64,000 nt of DNA from Micromonosporaceae bacterium (GCA_020027875.1 JAHRHA010000037.1:23626-87625); one strand, 5' to 3'; positions 43,861-52,960 are shown, counted from the stretch's first letter. Translations and numbers: made by a program. The notes: generated by a model not told the origin, from the sequence alone.

Positions 43861-43933
43861 GTGCCGATCATGACCTGGAGGTCATGATCGGCACTGTTTC
43901 GCGACGGCCAGCTCATGATCACGGCGATCTTGG
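43861..43933. repeat. Family-1 palindromic intergenic element, copy B
   Basis: Palindromic core with arms GCCGATCATGACCT, a spacer CACTGTTTCGCGACGGCCA, then GCTCATGATCACGGCGATC. It lies between rsbN and the HAD-IB gene, both on the plus strand, so here it is not between convergent genes. Confidence 0.85.
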
Positions 43934-44012
43934 TGCACGCTGGCGCGGCAGCGACCGATACCCTGCTGAGGGAGGCGCAGCCACTATCGCGCATGATCGA
44001 CGGGAGGATGGC

Positions 44013-44936
44013 GTGGTCCGAGTGTCACGGCGCAGGTCCGAGTCGAGCATGACGGCCGGCTACGCCGTGGCCGAGCTGGAGGCGGCGCTGGCCACCCCAC
44101 TCGACCCGACCGCGGCCGGCTTCTTCGACGTGGATAACACGATGATGCAGGGCGCGTCGATCTACTACCTCGCCCGAGGGCTCGCCTCCCGGAAGTACTT
44201 CACCACCGGCGATCTGCTCCGCTTCGGGGTCCGGCAGCTCCGCTTCCGGGTGCTGGCAAGCGAGCATGGCGGTGACATGTCGCAGGCCAAGGATGCGGCG
44301 CTCGCGTTCGTCGCCGGTCGACCGGTCGATGAGCTGCGACGGCTGAGCGAGGAGATCTTCGACGAGCTGATGGCGGAGAAGATCTGGTCTGGCACGCACG
44401 CTCTCGCTCGCCTGCACCTCGACGCCGGCCAGCGGGTCTGGCTGGTCACGGCCGCGCCGGTGGAGTTGGGCGCGGTCATCGCACAGCGCCTCGGCCTCAC
44501 CGGAGCAATCGGCACCGTGGCCGAGATCGTTGACGGCGTCTACACCGGCCGCCTGGTCGGCGACATGATGCACGGCCACGCGAAGGCGGCGGCGATCACC
44601 GATCTCGCGGAGAAGGAAGGGCTGGACCTAAGCCGGTGCGCGGCCTACAGCGACTCCATCAACGACCTGCCGATGCTCTCGACGGTCGGGCGGCCGGTCG
44701 CGGTCAACCCGGACTCGGCGCTACGCGGCGCCGCACGCGACCGCGGCTGGGAGATCCGTGACTTCCGAACGGGGCGCAAGGCCGCCAAGGTCGCTGTGCC
44801 GGCCGCCCTGGGAGCCGGGGTGGTCGCAGGTGCTGTCGTGGCCGCGGTTGCGCTGAATCGACGCGGGGCGTTCCGGGCGCTAAGCCGGCACGGCACGCTC
44901 GACGGCGCCCGTCCCATCCGCCGCGAGGTGCCGTAA
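44013..44936 (+). CDS. HAD-IB (SerB-like) phosphatase with C-terminal membrane segment
   Basis: 307-residue HAD subfamily IB hydrolase. The nucleophile motif is GFFDVDNTMMQGAS, motif II is LVTAAPVELG and motif III/IV is AAYSDSINDLPMLSTVG. A hydrophobic span (LGAGVVAGAVVAAVALN) near residue 270 suggests membrane association. GTG 44013 is preceded by GGAGG at 5 nt; the frame could extend to 43884, but that would start inside the family-1 repeat. Proteins of this kind often sit beside PlsC-like acyltransferases, as here, and may act on lysophosphatidate or phosphoserine. Confidence 0.87.
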   Translation: MVRVSRRRSESSMTAGYAVAELEAALATPLDPTAAGFFDVDNTMMQGASIYYLARGLASRKYFTTGDLLRFGVRQLRFRVLASEHGGDMSQAKDAALAFVAGRPVDELRRLSEEIFDELMAEKIWSGTHALARLHLDAGQRVWLVTAAPVELGAVIAQRLGLTGAIGTVAEIVDGVYTGRLVGDMMHGHAKAAAITDLAEKEGLDLSRCAAYSDSINDLPMLSTVGRPVAVNPDSALRGAARDRGWEIRDFRTGRKAAKVAVPAALGAGVVAGAVVAAVALNRRGAFRALSRHGTLDGARPIRREVP

Positions 44937-44966
44937 CCCGGTTTCCTGTCTAGGAGGTTGGGGCGG

Positions 44967-46139
44967 TTAGACGAACGGGTCGGGCCGGCGCTCGAGCATG
45001 GTGTGCAGCGTCTGCTGGATCGTCTCGCGCACCTGATCGGCGAGATTGAATACCACGATCGGGTCGTCGGCGTCGTCAGCGTACGGCGCGGTCTCAATCG
45101 GCTCGCCGAAGTGAATGAGCCACTTACTGGGCAGCGGCAGCATGCCGAGCGGGCCGAACCAGGGAAAGAGCGGCGTCACCGGAACGTAGGGCAGCCCCGT
45201 GATCTTCGCTAGCGGCCGCACATTGCCGATGATCGGATAGATCTCCTCGGCGCCCACGATCGAAACCGGGATGATCGGTGTCCCGGTACGCAGGGCCGCC
45301 GAGACGAAGCCGCCACGGCCGAAACGCTGCAGCTTGTAGCGGTCGCGATACGCCTTGCCGATGCCTTTGAAGCCCTCCGGGAAGACGCCGACATACTCCC
45401 CGTTCCGCAGCAGGCGCTCCGCGTCGGGGTTGCACGCAAGGGTAGAGCCGGCCTTGCGGGCCATCTCGGACAGGATCGGAACGCGGAACAGGAGGTCGGC
45501 GCCGAGCAGCCGCAGGTGCCGGCGCAGTGGCGTCTCGTCGTGCACGGCCATGGTGAGCATGAGCGCGTCCATCGGCAGCGTGCCCGAGTGGTTGGCCACG
45601 ATCAGCGCCGAGCTGGTGGGTGGCAGGTGTTCGACGCCGCTGCACTCAATCCGGAAGTAGTACCTGTAGAACAGGCGCAGCATCGGGTGAACGAAGGTCT
45701 CGGTCAGCTCGGGGTCGAAGCCGAATTCGTCCACTTCGTACTGTCCGGTCAGGCGCCGGCGGAGGAAGCTCAATGCACCAGCGACGCTCTCATCCCAGAT
45801 GTCAGGCTTTCGCGCCGGCCCAGCCTTCTTGGCCGGCGCGGCCTTCGCGGGCACCGCTTTCTTGACCGGCGCCACCTTTGTCGGCGCCACCTTCGTCCGC
45901 ACCGCCTTCTTGACCGGCGCCACCTTCGTCCGCACCGCCTTCTTGGCCGGCGCCACCTTCGTCGGCGCTGCCTTCCCGTTGGGCGCGGGCTCGGTGAGAG
46001 CAGCGGTACGGACGGTCGACGGACGGCGTCCGTTCAGCTTCACGTCGGCAGCTACGCCGTTCGCGGTTCTCGTCGCCGCCCTGGCCGCCAACGTCGCGGC
46101 GCGTGCCGGTGTCCGGCGGGGCGTGGTCTTGTCAGTCAT
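44967..46139 (-). CDS. PlsC-like acyltransferase with Lys/Ala-rich N-terminal tail
   Basis: 390-residue protein. The C-terminal about 260 residues are a lysophospholipid acyltransferase domain with the NHSGTLPMD motif (HX4D) and the acceptor motif VGVFPEGFKGIGK. The N-terminal about 110 residues are histone-H1-like repeats of PAKKAV/TKVAP type. The coding DNA is correspondingly repetitive at about 45836-45975. The start is ATG 46139, overlapping the epimerase stop by 8 nt. It probably makes phosphatidic acid or a related lipid; the basic tail may bind DNA, anionic lipid or nothing specific. Confidence 0.88.
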   Translation of the reverse strand: MTDKTTPRRTPARAATLAARAATRTANGVAADVKLNGRRPSTVRTAALTEPAPNGKAAPTKVAPAKKAVRTKVAPVKKAVRTKVAPTKVAPVKKAVPAKAAPAKKAGPARKPDIWDESVAGALSFLRRRLTGQYEVDEFGFDPELTETFVHPMLRLFYRYYFRIECSGVEHLPPTSSALIVANHSGTLPMDALMLTMAVHDETPLRRHLRLLGADLLFRVPILSEMARKAGSTLACNPDAERLLRNGEYVGVFPEGFKGIGKAYRDRYKLQRFGRGGFVSAALRTGTPIIPVSIVGAEEIYPIIGNVRPLAKITGLPYVPVTPLFPWFGPLGMLPLPSKWLIHFGEPIETAPYADDADDPIVVFNLADQVRETIQQTLHTMLERRPDPFV

Positions 46140-47208
46140 GGGCGGGCTCCCGCCTGGGCCGACCCGCGGTGGCCGCCCGGACGGCCCGTATGCCATCGAT
46201 GATCATTGCCTCGGCCGCGGACACAGCGTCGGGGCGCAGGGTCGCGAAGGCACCGGCGCGGTGCAGGCCCCGGCCCTGGACGAAATCATCGAAGGCCTCC
46301 TGCGTGCTTCGGGGACGGAACCCGAACTCCTCGGTAAGACGGGTGATGTCGACGACCCGGCCGTGGACAAAGAGGTCGAGCTGGTCGAGGTTGAAGTCAC
46401 CGATGCCAGACGCCTTGACGAACGCGGCGAAGGCTGACATGCCTGGCTCCATCACCGGAATGCCGATGCGTCCGGCTCGGCGAATGGCCTGGGACAGCAC
46501 CATGACCCCAGGGCCGGCCACGTTGAAGGTCCCCTTGTGGTCTTCGACCACGGATCGGACCAGGGCCTCGAGTGCGTCGTCAACGTGGATGAACTGCAGC
46601 CGCGGGTCGCGGCCGAACACGGTCGGGACCACCGGCAACGCGAAATAACGGGTCAGCGTCGTGTCCGCGTTCGGGCCGACGAACGGCGCCAAGCGCAGCA
46701 CCGTCGTGGTCACGTCGGGGCGGCGGCGGGTGAAGCCGCGTACATATCCCTCCACCTCAATGACGTCCTTGGCGAAGCCGCCACGCGGAATGAGCGTGGG
46801 TGGGGTGGACTCGGTAAAGACCGCGGGGTCGCGGAAGGAAGCACCGTACGCGGCGGTCGAGGAGCGTACGACGAGCTTGCGCAGCCCGGGCGCGGCCTGG
46901 CAGGCGGCGAGAAGCTGCATCGTGCCGATGATGTTGTGCTCCTTCATCGCCGACCGGCCGCCCCGGCCGGAGCTGGAGAGCACTCCCATGTGGGCGACGG
47001 CCTCGACTTCACCCTCTGTGACGGCGCCGATAAGGCCGCGCAGGTCACTGGTGACGGTATCGACGCGGCCGCCCAGCAAGTCGGCTAGCGCGCCGGTGGG
47101 TGGAGTTGTATCGATGCCGATGACGCGCGAGACGCGTGGGTGATCGACGAGGCGGGCGGCCAGATGCGCGCCGAGGTACCGACCGACGCCGGTCACCAGG
47201 ACGTTCAC
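46132..47208 (-). CDS. NAD-dependent epimerase/dehydratase (SDR)
   Basis: 358-residue extended SDR. The dinucleotide-binding motif is VLVTGVGRYLGAHLAARL and the active-site area is VVRSSTAAYGAS. The second catalytic motif YxxxK is not obvious: GGFAKDVIEVEGYV has the Lys-type environment but no clear Tyr four residues earlier, so it may act as a non-catalytic binder. FNVAGPGVMVLSQA is the usual substrate-domain block. GTG 47208. It is coupled to the acyltransferase, a linkage seen in other actinobacteria. Confidence 0.82.
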   Translation of the reverse strand: MNVLVTGVGRYLGAHLAARLVDHPRVSRVIGIDTTPPTGALADLLGGRVDTVTSDLRGLIGAVTEGEVEAVAHMGVLSSSGRGGRSAMKEHNIIGTMQLLAACQAAPGLRKLVVRSSTAAYGASFRDPAVFTESTPPTLIPRGGFAKDVIEVEGYVRGFTRRRPDVTTTVLRLAPFVGPNADTTLTRYFALPVVPTVFGRDPRLQFIHVDDALEALVRSVVEDHKGTFNVAGPGVMVLSQAIRRAGRIGIPVMEPGMSAFAAFVKASGIGDFNLDQLDLFVHGRVVDITRLTEEFGFRPRSTQEAFDDFVQGRGLHRAGAFATLRPDAVSAAEAMIIDGIRAVRAATAGRPRREPAHD

Positions 47209-47264
47209 CTACGCCTCCCGGTGGGTCGCGCGATGCAGATGAATGCGGGCGTGGCCCGCCCGGC

Positions 47265-47366
47265 TCACTTGCCGAGGCGGCGACGCTGGACGCGGGTCTT
47301 GCGCAGCAGCTTGCGGTGCTTCTTCTTGGCCATACGCTTGCGGCGCTTCTTGACCACCGAGCCCAT
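47265..47366 (-). CDS. AURKAIP1/COX24-type 33-residue basic ribosomal protein
   Basis: A 33-residue, extremely basic protein that reads [20 protein letters not shown] and ends VQRRRLGK. This is the short actinobacterial AURKAIP1/COX24 family (bS22-like), a small-subunit ribosomal protein in mycobacteria. It is too short for length-based gene calling but intact from ATG 47366 to TGA 47265. It precedes the epimerase, matching the conserved order BldC-like regulator, small basic protein, epimerase. Confidence 0.88.
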   Translation of the reverse strand: MGSVVKKRRKRMAKKKHRKLLRKTRVQRRRLGK

Positions 47367-47591
47367 ACGGCTGTCTCCTCGGGTGAGCGTGCGTCACGGA
47401 TCGGCCGGCGGACGGCTCGAGTTCCGATTGTCTGGTTATGACCCCGATCGCTGCGGCACCCATGGTCGGGACTGCGGTCTCATCGTGGTCGTTGTACAGC
47501 CTAGCCTGGGCATTCGCGCGAGCGTTCACCGGAGGCCGTGCCCGTCCGGCCAGCGGACACGGCCGGCAGTCTCGCGTAGTGCCCGTGACCG

Positions 47592-47804
47592 TCAGGCGGA
47601 CTCGGCGAAGGCGTCCCGGAGATACTCATGTACGGCATGCTCCGGCACTCGGAACGACCGGCCCACTCGAACGGCGGTCAACTCGCCCGTATGCACCAGC
47701 CGGTAGACGGTCATCTTCGACACGCGCATCAGCGAAGCCACCTCGGCGACCGTCAGGAACTTGACCTCTGCCAACCTGCCCGCGGTCTGCGGTGATCCAG
47801 CCAT
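47592..47804 (-). CDS. BldC-like/excisionase-family DNA-binding protein
   Basis: 70-residue MerR-like winged helix: FLTVAEVASLMRVSKMTVYRLVHTGELTAVRVGRSFRVPEHAVHEYLRDA. The family includes BldC, which coats promoter DNA cooperatively and controls development in Streptomyces. It is monocistronic and heads the small-basic-protein/epimerase/acyltransferase series. The gap to the ABC permease end (47805-48038) holds a 22-bp tandem array. Confidence 0.87.
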   Translation of the reverse strand: MAGSPQTAGRLAEVKFLTVAEVASLMRVSKMTVYRLVHTGELTAVRVGRSFRVPEHAVHEYLRDAFAESA

Positions 47805-47953
47805 GGCTCACCCCAACCCATCCCGGCGCGTTGCGCCCCGTTCGGGCGTACGCGCGTGTTACTTGACAAAGGTACCGGTACGTGAGTGATCTGCGCGATA
47901 CGTTGCGGAAAGTTGATCGCATTCCGTAGTCGAACGCTCACTCCGACTTCGCA

Positions 47954-48063
47954 CTCCGTCCGCAGGGCGCGAGTGCTCCGCCCGCAGAGCACGATCATTC
48001 CGCCCGCAGAGCACGATCATTCCGCTCGCAGAGCACGATTATTCCGCTCGCAGAGCGACGACC
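47954..48063. repeat. Five 22-bp tandem units overlapping the 3' end of the permease gene
   Basis: Consecutive 22-nt units of the form TTCCGCCCGCAGAGCACGAT plus CA: starts at 47954, 47976, 47998, 48020 and 48042. The last unit is the end of the permease coding sequence (its reverse strand encodes VALRAE). The stop TAA is in the next unit, and the copies beyond are downstream of the gene. Divergence increases with distance from the gene. Confidence 0.88.
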
Positions 48064-49223
48064 GGATCGAGGCGGCCGGCGCGCTGGGCGGGCACGACGC
48101 CGAAGATGATGCCGACCGCCGCCGATACGCCGAATGCCAGCGCCACCGACCACCACGTGACCACGGCCGGCACCGGGGTTATGGCTGCCACGATCAGCGC
48201 TGTGCCGACACCGAGGGCGATCCCTACGACGCCCCCGATCGTCGTCAACAACACCGCCTCAAGGAGGAACTGCAGGCCGATGTCGCGGGGGCGGGCACCG
48301 ACGGCCTTGCGAAGCCCGATCTCCCTCGTCCGCTCACGCACGGATACGAGCATGATGTTCGATACTCCCACGCCGCCGACGAGGAGTGAGATTCCGGCGA
48401 TCGCCGCGAGTACGCCCGTGAGGATGCCGAGGATGTCCCCGAGCACGCCGAGGATCTGCTCCTGCGTCACCGCACTGAACTCGCTCTCAGGGTGCCGCTC
48501 GCGCAGCACCTCGACGATCCGAGCGCTCAATGCGTCCATCGAGTCACGGTCGGGCGCCTTCACCGCCATCGCGTCGACCCGCGATGTGTCGAAGACGCGC
48601 TGGGCCGTGGTGATCGGAATGTGCACCTCGTCATCCCGATCCACGCCGAGGCTCTGACCCAATGGCGCGAACACTCCGACGACGCGGAATCGTACGCCGG
48701 CAATGGTGATCTGCGATCCGACCGGATCCCGCTCACCGAAGAGGGTCACCGCGACCGCCGAGCCGAGCACGGCCACCCGACGGCCTGTCTCCACATCGGA
48801 GCGTGACAGGTAGCCACCCCGATCGATCGACCTGACGAAGACCTTCGGTGTCGTCTCAAGAACCCCGACCACGCTGGTGAACCGGCTGCGCGTGCCCGCC
48901 CGTACGGTCTCCCCTGAACTGGTCGCCACGGCCACCAGGTTGCGGTCCCCCACCACCCGGATGACCGCGTCCACATCGTCCAGTCGAAGCCTCGATACTG
49001 TCGGCGCCGCGCCGAAGTCCACCTGCCCCGGCACTATGAGCAACAGGTTCGATCCGAGCCCCTCGACCTGCTCCTCCACCGTCTGCTTCGCGCCCGTCCC
49101 GATCGCCACCAGAATGACCACCGCGGCGACTCCGATGATGACGCCGAGCATGGTGAGCCCGCTGCGCAAGCGGCTCGCGCGCAACGCGTCGATGGCGACC
49201 CGCCATGCCTCGGTGAGACTCAC
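48039..49223 (-). CDS. MacB-like ABC transporter permease
   Basis: 394-residue FtsX/MacB permease with an N-terminal span (LGVIIGVAAVVILVAIGTGA), a periplasmic MacB_PCD domain of about 210 residues and three C-terminal spans. Diagnostic segments are GGVGVSNIMLVSVRERTREIGLRKAVGARPRDIG and GVVPAQRAGRLDPVVALRAE at the very end. Its GTG start overlaps the ATPase stop as GTGA. With the ATPase and adaptor it should form a MacAB-like exporter; the substrate is unknown. Confidence 0.93.
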   Translation of the reverse strand: MSLTEAWRVAIDALRASRLRSGLTMLGVIIGVAAVVILVAIGTGAKQTVEEQVEGLGSNLLLIVPGQVDFGAAPTVSRLRLDDVDAVIRVVGDRNLVAVATSSGETVRAGTRSRFTSVVGVLETTPKVFVRSIDRGGYLSRSDVETGRRVAVLGSAVAVTLFGERDPVGSQITIAGVRFRVVGVFAPLGQSLGVDRDDEVHIPITTAQRVFDTSRVDAMAVKAPDRDSMDALSARIVEVLRERHPESEFSAVTQEQILGVLGDILGILTGVLAAIAGISLLVGGVGVSNIMLVSVRERTREIGLRKAVGARPRDIGLQFLLEAVLLTTIGGVVGIALGVGTALIVAAITPVPAVVTWWSVALAFGVSAAVGIIFGVVPAQRAGRLDPVVALRAE

Positions 49224-49903
49224 GGCACGGCCGAGACGATGACGCCATCTCGCATGGTTATCTGACGCCGTGCACGCCCGGCTATGCCCCGATCGTGCGT
49301 CACCACAGCGACGGCGACGCCACGTTCCGCGTTGAGCTCCTCCAGCAACGCCAGCACGGCCTCACCCGACGCGCTGTCGAGGTTGCCCGTCGGCTCGTCG
49401 GCGAGCAGCACCGACGGCTCGGTCACCAGCGCCCGGGCAATGGCGACCCGCTGCTGTTCCCCACCGCTGAGCTGGTTGGGCCGATGGTCCAACCGGTGCG
49501 CCAGTCCGACCCGGGCCAGAGTCTCCTCGGCTAGGCGGCGCCGCTGAGCCTTGCGGACTCCCCGGTAGATCAATGGCAGGGCCACGTTGTCACGCGCGGA
49601 CGTGCGGGCCAGCAGATGAAAGCTCTGGAAAACGAAGCCGATGACCTCGTTGCGCAACCTGGCGAGGTCGGCCGCGGACAGCGACGAGACGTCCCGCCCA
49701 TCGAGCAGCAGCCGGCCCGATGTAGGCCGGTCGAGCCCGCCGAGGAGATGCATCAGAGTCGATTTTCCTGAGCCGGATGGGCCAACGATGGCCAGGTAGT
49801 CACCCCGCTCCACGGTCAGCGATACTCCCCGCAACGCCGGCACGGTGATCCCGTCGAGCTGGTACGACCGGGTCGCGTCCCGGACGGCCACGAGGGCGGT
49901 CAC
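49220..49903 (-). CDS. MacB/LolD-type ABC transporter ATP-binding protein
   Basis: 227-residue ATPase. Walker A is [18 protein letters not shown]-loop [18 protein letters not shown], signature [15 protein letters not shown], Walker [14 protein letters not shown] and switch His VVTHD. The start is GTG 49903, preceded by AAGG; the frame to 50080 overlaps the adaptor gene and is unsupported. It lies between adaptor and permease genes in one operon. Confidence 0.94.
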   Translation of the reverse strand: MTALVAVRDATRSYQLDGITVPALRGVSLTVERGDYLAIVGPSGSGKSTLMHLLGGLDRPTSGRLLLDGRDVSSLSAADLARLRNEVIGFVFQSFHLLARTSARDNVALPLIYRGVRKAQRRRLAEETLARVGLAHRLDHRPNQLSGGEQQRVAIARALVTEPSVLLADEPTGNLDSASGEAVLALLEELNAERGVAVAVVTHDRGIAGRARRQITMRDGVIVSAVP

Positions 49904-49923
49904 CGTACCTTCGGCGGAGCCGA

Positions 49924-51279
49924 TCAACGTGGCACCGCCTGCCCGGAGGTGACCTTGTCCGTTCCACTCACCACGACGCGCTGCCCAGGCTCCACGCCGG
50001 ACACGATCTGCACGAGGTCCTCGCCCTGGACGCCGACCCGAACGAGTTGCGCTACCGCGTGACCGTCGCGCACGAGCCACACCGTGTCGCCCCGCTCGGT
50101 TCGGAACACCGCAGCCGCCGGCACCGCCACAGCGTCGATTGCCGTACGAACCCGCAGGTGCGCCACCGCGCTCATACCGGGTCGAGGCGTCGGGGGCAGC
50201 TCGCCGCTGTCGGCGGCGTGCACCGCACGTAAGGCGAGACGGATCCGGTACGCGACGCCGCCTCGCGTCGACGGGGTGGGGAGCAGGTCGACGGTGCCGA
50301 CCGTCGCTTCGAATCTCAATCCTGGAGCCGCGTCGAGCTCCACGTCGGCGGTGACCCCGGGCGCGACGAGCAGCACGTCGGTCTCGTCCACCTCGCCCAC
50401 CAGGCCGATCTGGGAGATGTCGACGATGGTGACGATGGCGGTGCCCGCATTGACCCGGTCGCCCACGGCGAGGACGTCGTCGACACCGGCGACGTTCTGG
50501 TCCGTCCCCGCGGCGCCAGCTCCGATGGTAGGTGGCCCGGACGCGCCACTCACTGCGCCGAGCAGCCCGGCAAACGGATCCGTCGGGATGCCCGCCGTGG
50601 GCCGGGCGAACTGGACCACGCCGGCGATCGGTGCTCGCAGTGTCAGTGCATCTACCGTTGCCTTTGCCACGTCGTACGAGGCTCTGGCCTGTGCGCGTTG
50701 CGCTGCTCCCAACGCGGCCACGGCCTCACCGATGCCCGCCAGTCCCCGCTGAACCTGCCTCATCAGCCTCCGCGAGTTCTTTGCGGCCGAGTCGTAGTGT
50801 CGCTCCGCGGCGTCGACCTGGGCGAGCAACGCTGCCCGTACCTTCTCATCCGCAACCTGTCCCGCGGCCGAGCGCGCCGCCGTGAACGCGTCGTCGGCCG
50901 CGGCATCCAGGCCCTTCTGCAGCCCCGAAAGGTCCAAGAACCCAATGCCGCCACCAATGCTGTTGGCCGCCGCAAGCGCCGCCTTGGCGTCGGCGAGCCG
51001 CTTGCGGGCGGAGGGTGAATCGATGACGGCGACCACGGCGCCCTTGGCGACGGTCGCGCCGGGCTCGACGGCCAACGACTTCAGGGTGCCGTCAGCGGGC
51101 GCGGTCAGGGTGGCGACCGCCTTCGCGGTCACGGACGCGGGGACGTCGACCACTTCGGTCACGGTGGCCCGGCGGGCCGCGTCGGTCACGATGCCATCGT
51201 CAGTCGACTCGCACGCGGCGGCGGTCAACGAGATGGCGGCGACGACGGTGGCGGCCAGAGCAAGGGGGGCGCGGCGCAC
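49924..51279 (-). CDS. MacA/HlyD-like adaptor lipoprotein of the exporter
   Basis: 451-residue membrane-fusion-type adaptor. It has a lipoprotein signal (LALAATVVAAISLTAAAC, with Cys about residue 23). A lipoyl-like half follows (LKSLAVEPGATVAKGAVVAVIDSPSA), then an alanine-rich coiled coil of about 130 residues and the second lipoyl half with beta-barrel (VGDRVNAGTAIVTIVDISQIG). The C-terminal membrane-proximal domain includes GVQGEDLVQIVSGVEPGQRVVVSG. In a monoderm it would link the ABC core to the cell surface. First gene of the three-gene operon. Confidence 0.9.
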   Translation of the reverse strand: MRRAPLALAATVVAAISLTAAACESTDDGIVTDAARRATVTEVVDVPASVTAKAVATLTAPADGTLKSLAVEPGATVAKGAVVAVIDSPSARKRLADAKAALAAANSIGGGIGFLDLSGLQKGLDAAADDAFTAARSAAGQVADEKVRAALLAQVDAAERHYDSAAKNSRRLMRQVQRGLAGIGEAVAALGAAQRAQARASYDVAKATVDALTLRAPIAGVVQFARPTAGIPTDPFAGLLGAVSGASGPPTIGAGAAGTDQNVAGVDDVLAVGDRVNAGTAIVTIVDISQIGLVGEVDETDVLLVAPGVTADVELDAAPGLRFEATVGTVDLLPTPSTRGGVAYRIRLALRAVHAADSGELPPTPRPGMSAVAHLRVRTAIDAVAVPAAAVFRTERGDTVWLVRDGHAVAQLVRVGVQGEDLVQIVSGVEPGQRVVVSGTDKVTSGQAVPR

Positions 51280-51296
51280 CGACGGAGTCTACTCCC

Positions 51297-51360
51297 GTCG
51301 ATCAAGGGCGTAGTCGCGTGGCTGGAGATCAACTCACGCGACTAGGCCCTAGATCGACGA
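51297..51360. repeat. Family-2 inverted repeat downstream of the gluzincin gene
   Basis: Outer arms CGTCGATCAAGGGC and GGCCCTAGATCGACG, inner AGTCGCGTG/CACGCGACT, loop GGCTGGAGATCAACT. It lies between the start of the adaptor gene and the stop of the next minus-strand gene, so it may end the latter's transcript. Confidence 0.78.
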
Positions 51361-51367
51361 GAAGGGG

Positions 51368-52960
51368 TCAGGCTACGGACGAGCGGATGAACTTCACGCA
51401 ATCGGCCCGCACGGTCGTCCAGGACGCGCCCAGCGCGGCGGGCGCGGCCGCCTCGACACTCTGGTCATCGTGGACGACCCGGCCGAAGAAGTTGAGCATC
51501 TTCGCTTCGCCGTACCGGTCGGCCATGCGTCGCACCGCCAGGAACGCAACACCGTAGCGCGCGCTCGCCTCCTCCAACGATGCGCTGGCCGTCGGTGGAT
51601 CAACCGTAGGGTCCCCGTCCCATTTGCCGCGCACAAAGGTCCGGGTGGGCGGGATCGCGTCGTAGTTGCGTACCGGTTGTCCGACCATCGTCGCGTAGTC
51701 CGCGATCCCCTCGATCAGCCACCAGGCCGAGCGCCCGGCTCCGTCGCGCTTGCCGGCGAGGGTGGTGACATGGGTCAGCTCGTGCGTGAGCAATAACTCC
51801 AGCCCACGCTGCTGCACGACCTGGGTGCGGATTACGACCTCGGTCACCGTGCTACTCACTGGCACCGCCCAGGCGGCGGCCCACTCGGGCTGACTGTGGC
51901 CGTACCACTTCTTCCAGTCGCTCGGCCCGGCCAGGAAGATCACATAACGGCTTGGCGGCTTCTCCCACTTGGCGAACGTGTCCGCGACGGCAGCCGCCCG
52001 ATCCGCCGCCTTCACGGCATCGGGCAGGCGCCAGGCGTTGACCTTCGTCGCGGCCACGACCACTCGCTTGCCCGTGCCGACGCTGAGCTCGTCCGTCTCC
52101 CACGGACGCGGCCCATTCCAATGCGACTCGGACGGTTCCAGCTTGACCATCACGAGGCGGTCGTTCTTCACCGCCCACTCAGTGGTGACCACCAGCTCCA
52201 CGGCCTGGCAGGTGACCTCGCCGAAGCAGTACGAGATCTTTATTTCGGCACGCCATTCTCGGGTGCCGGTGGTCCTGATTCCGCCGGTGAGCGCCTGGGT
52301 CCATACGCCCGGGCCCATCGCCCGCAGCACCTTGAAGCGTCGCTTGTGCTCGGCGACGAGTCGCGCGTTGCCGGGGTCGACCGCGACGAGAAAGCCCAGC
52401 TCATCGGCCGCGAGAAGAGCCTCTGCCTGGTTCTCCACGGCGTCGTCCACGGACCGGCGGGCCCAGCTGGTCCACTCCGACGCGGGCGCGTTCAGCTCAG
52501 GGGGCAGGTTGGTGGGCGTGGAAGCCGGCCGCCACGAGGCCTGGACGTCCAGCGCCCCGGTGTAGTCGGCGTAGCCGACAAGCCCGCCGACCGCGCCGAC
52601 GGAGCAGACGATCAGGACCGCGACGACACCGAGCACCCAGCGGATCGCGTTTCGCCGGGGCGGGGGCGGTGGCGGGGGGAGCGGGGGTACGGGTATCCGC
52701 GCCCACGGGTTGGCCTGGTGCGGGATCTGAGCCGACTGGCCATACGGGATCGGCGGCGTCGGCTGGCCATACGGGATCGGCGGCGTCGGCTGGCCGTACG
52801 GGATCGGCGGCGCCGGCTGGCCGGATGGGTGGCCGTAGAGCGACGGGGGCGGCGACGGCTGCGCGGATGGTGGCCACGAGGGTCGGGGGGCAGGAGTCGG
52901 TTCGGGGCCAGCGGGACCGACCCAGCCGCGGGGGGGTTCGCCGCTGGTCACCCGCGGCAC
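51368..52960 (-). CDS. Membrane-anchored gluzincin-like (HEXXH) protein, unknown role
   Basis: 530-residue protein. About 105 N-terminal residues are Pro-rich with three copies of a PPIPYGQ unit, then comes one span (WVLGVVAVLIVCSVGAVGGLVGY). An NTF2-like/uncharacterised region covers about 150-290. The C-terminal peptidase-MA-like domain has LLTHELTHVTTL (HEXXH) and WWLIEGIADYATM, whose Glu is the third zinc ligand of gluzincins. A surface zinc protease is plausible. The start is GTG 52960. The Pro repeats resemble cytosolic tails of actinobacterial envelope proteins. Confidence 0.75.
   Translation of the reverse strand: MPRVTSGEPPRGWVGPAGPEPTPAPRPSWPPSAQPSPPPSLYGHPSGQPAPPIPYGQPTPPIPYGQPTPPIPYGQSAQIPHQANPWARIPVPPLPPPPPPPRRNAIRWVLGVVAVLIVCSVGAVGGLVGYADYTGALDVQASWRPASTPTNLPPELNAPASEWTSWARRSVDDAVENQAEALLAADELGFLVAVDPGNARLVAEHKRRFKVLRAMGPGVWTQALTGGIRTTGTREWRAEIKISYCFGEVTCQAVELVVTTEWAVKNDRLVMVKLEPSESHWNGPRPWETDELSVGTGKRVVVAATKVNAWRLPDAVKAADRAAAVADTFAKWEKPPSRYVIFLAGPSDWKKWYGHSQPEWAAAWAVPVSSTVTEVVIRTQVVQQRGLELLLTHELTHVTTLAGKRDGAGRSAWWLIEGIADYATMVGQPVRNYDAIPPTRTFVRGKWDGDPTVDPPTASASLEEASARYGVAFLAVRRMADRYGEAKMLNFFGRVVHDDQSVEAAAPAALGASWTTVRADCVKFIRSSVA

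Noticed and set aside
43884..44012. Extended start of the HAD-IB phosphatase
   Set aside because: The start would lie inside family-1 copy B; GTG 44013 has GGAGG at 5 nt and gives the normal family length.
47753..47998. An 81-residue minus-strand frame starting in the 22-bp tandem array
   Set aside because: Its start and first residues are only the repeat read in another frame, and it runs through the BldC-like gene out of phase.
47954..48063. CRISPR array
   Set aside because: Units are contiguous 22-bp copies without unique spacers, and no cas gene is present.
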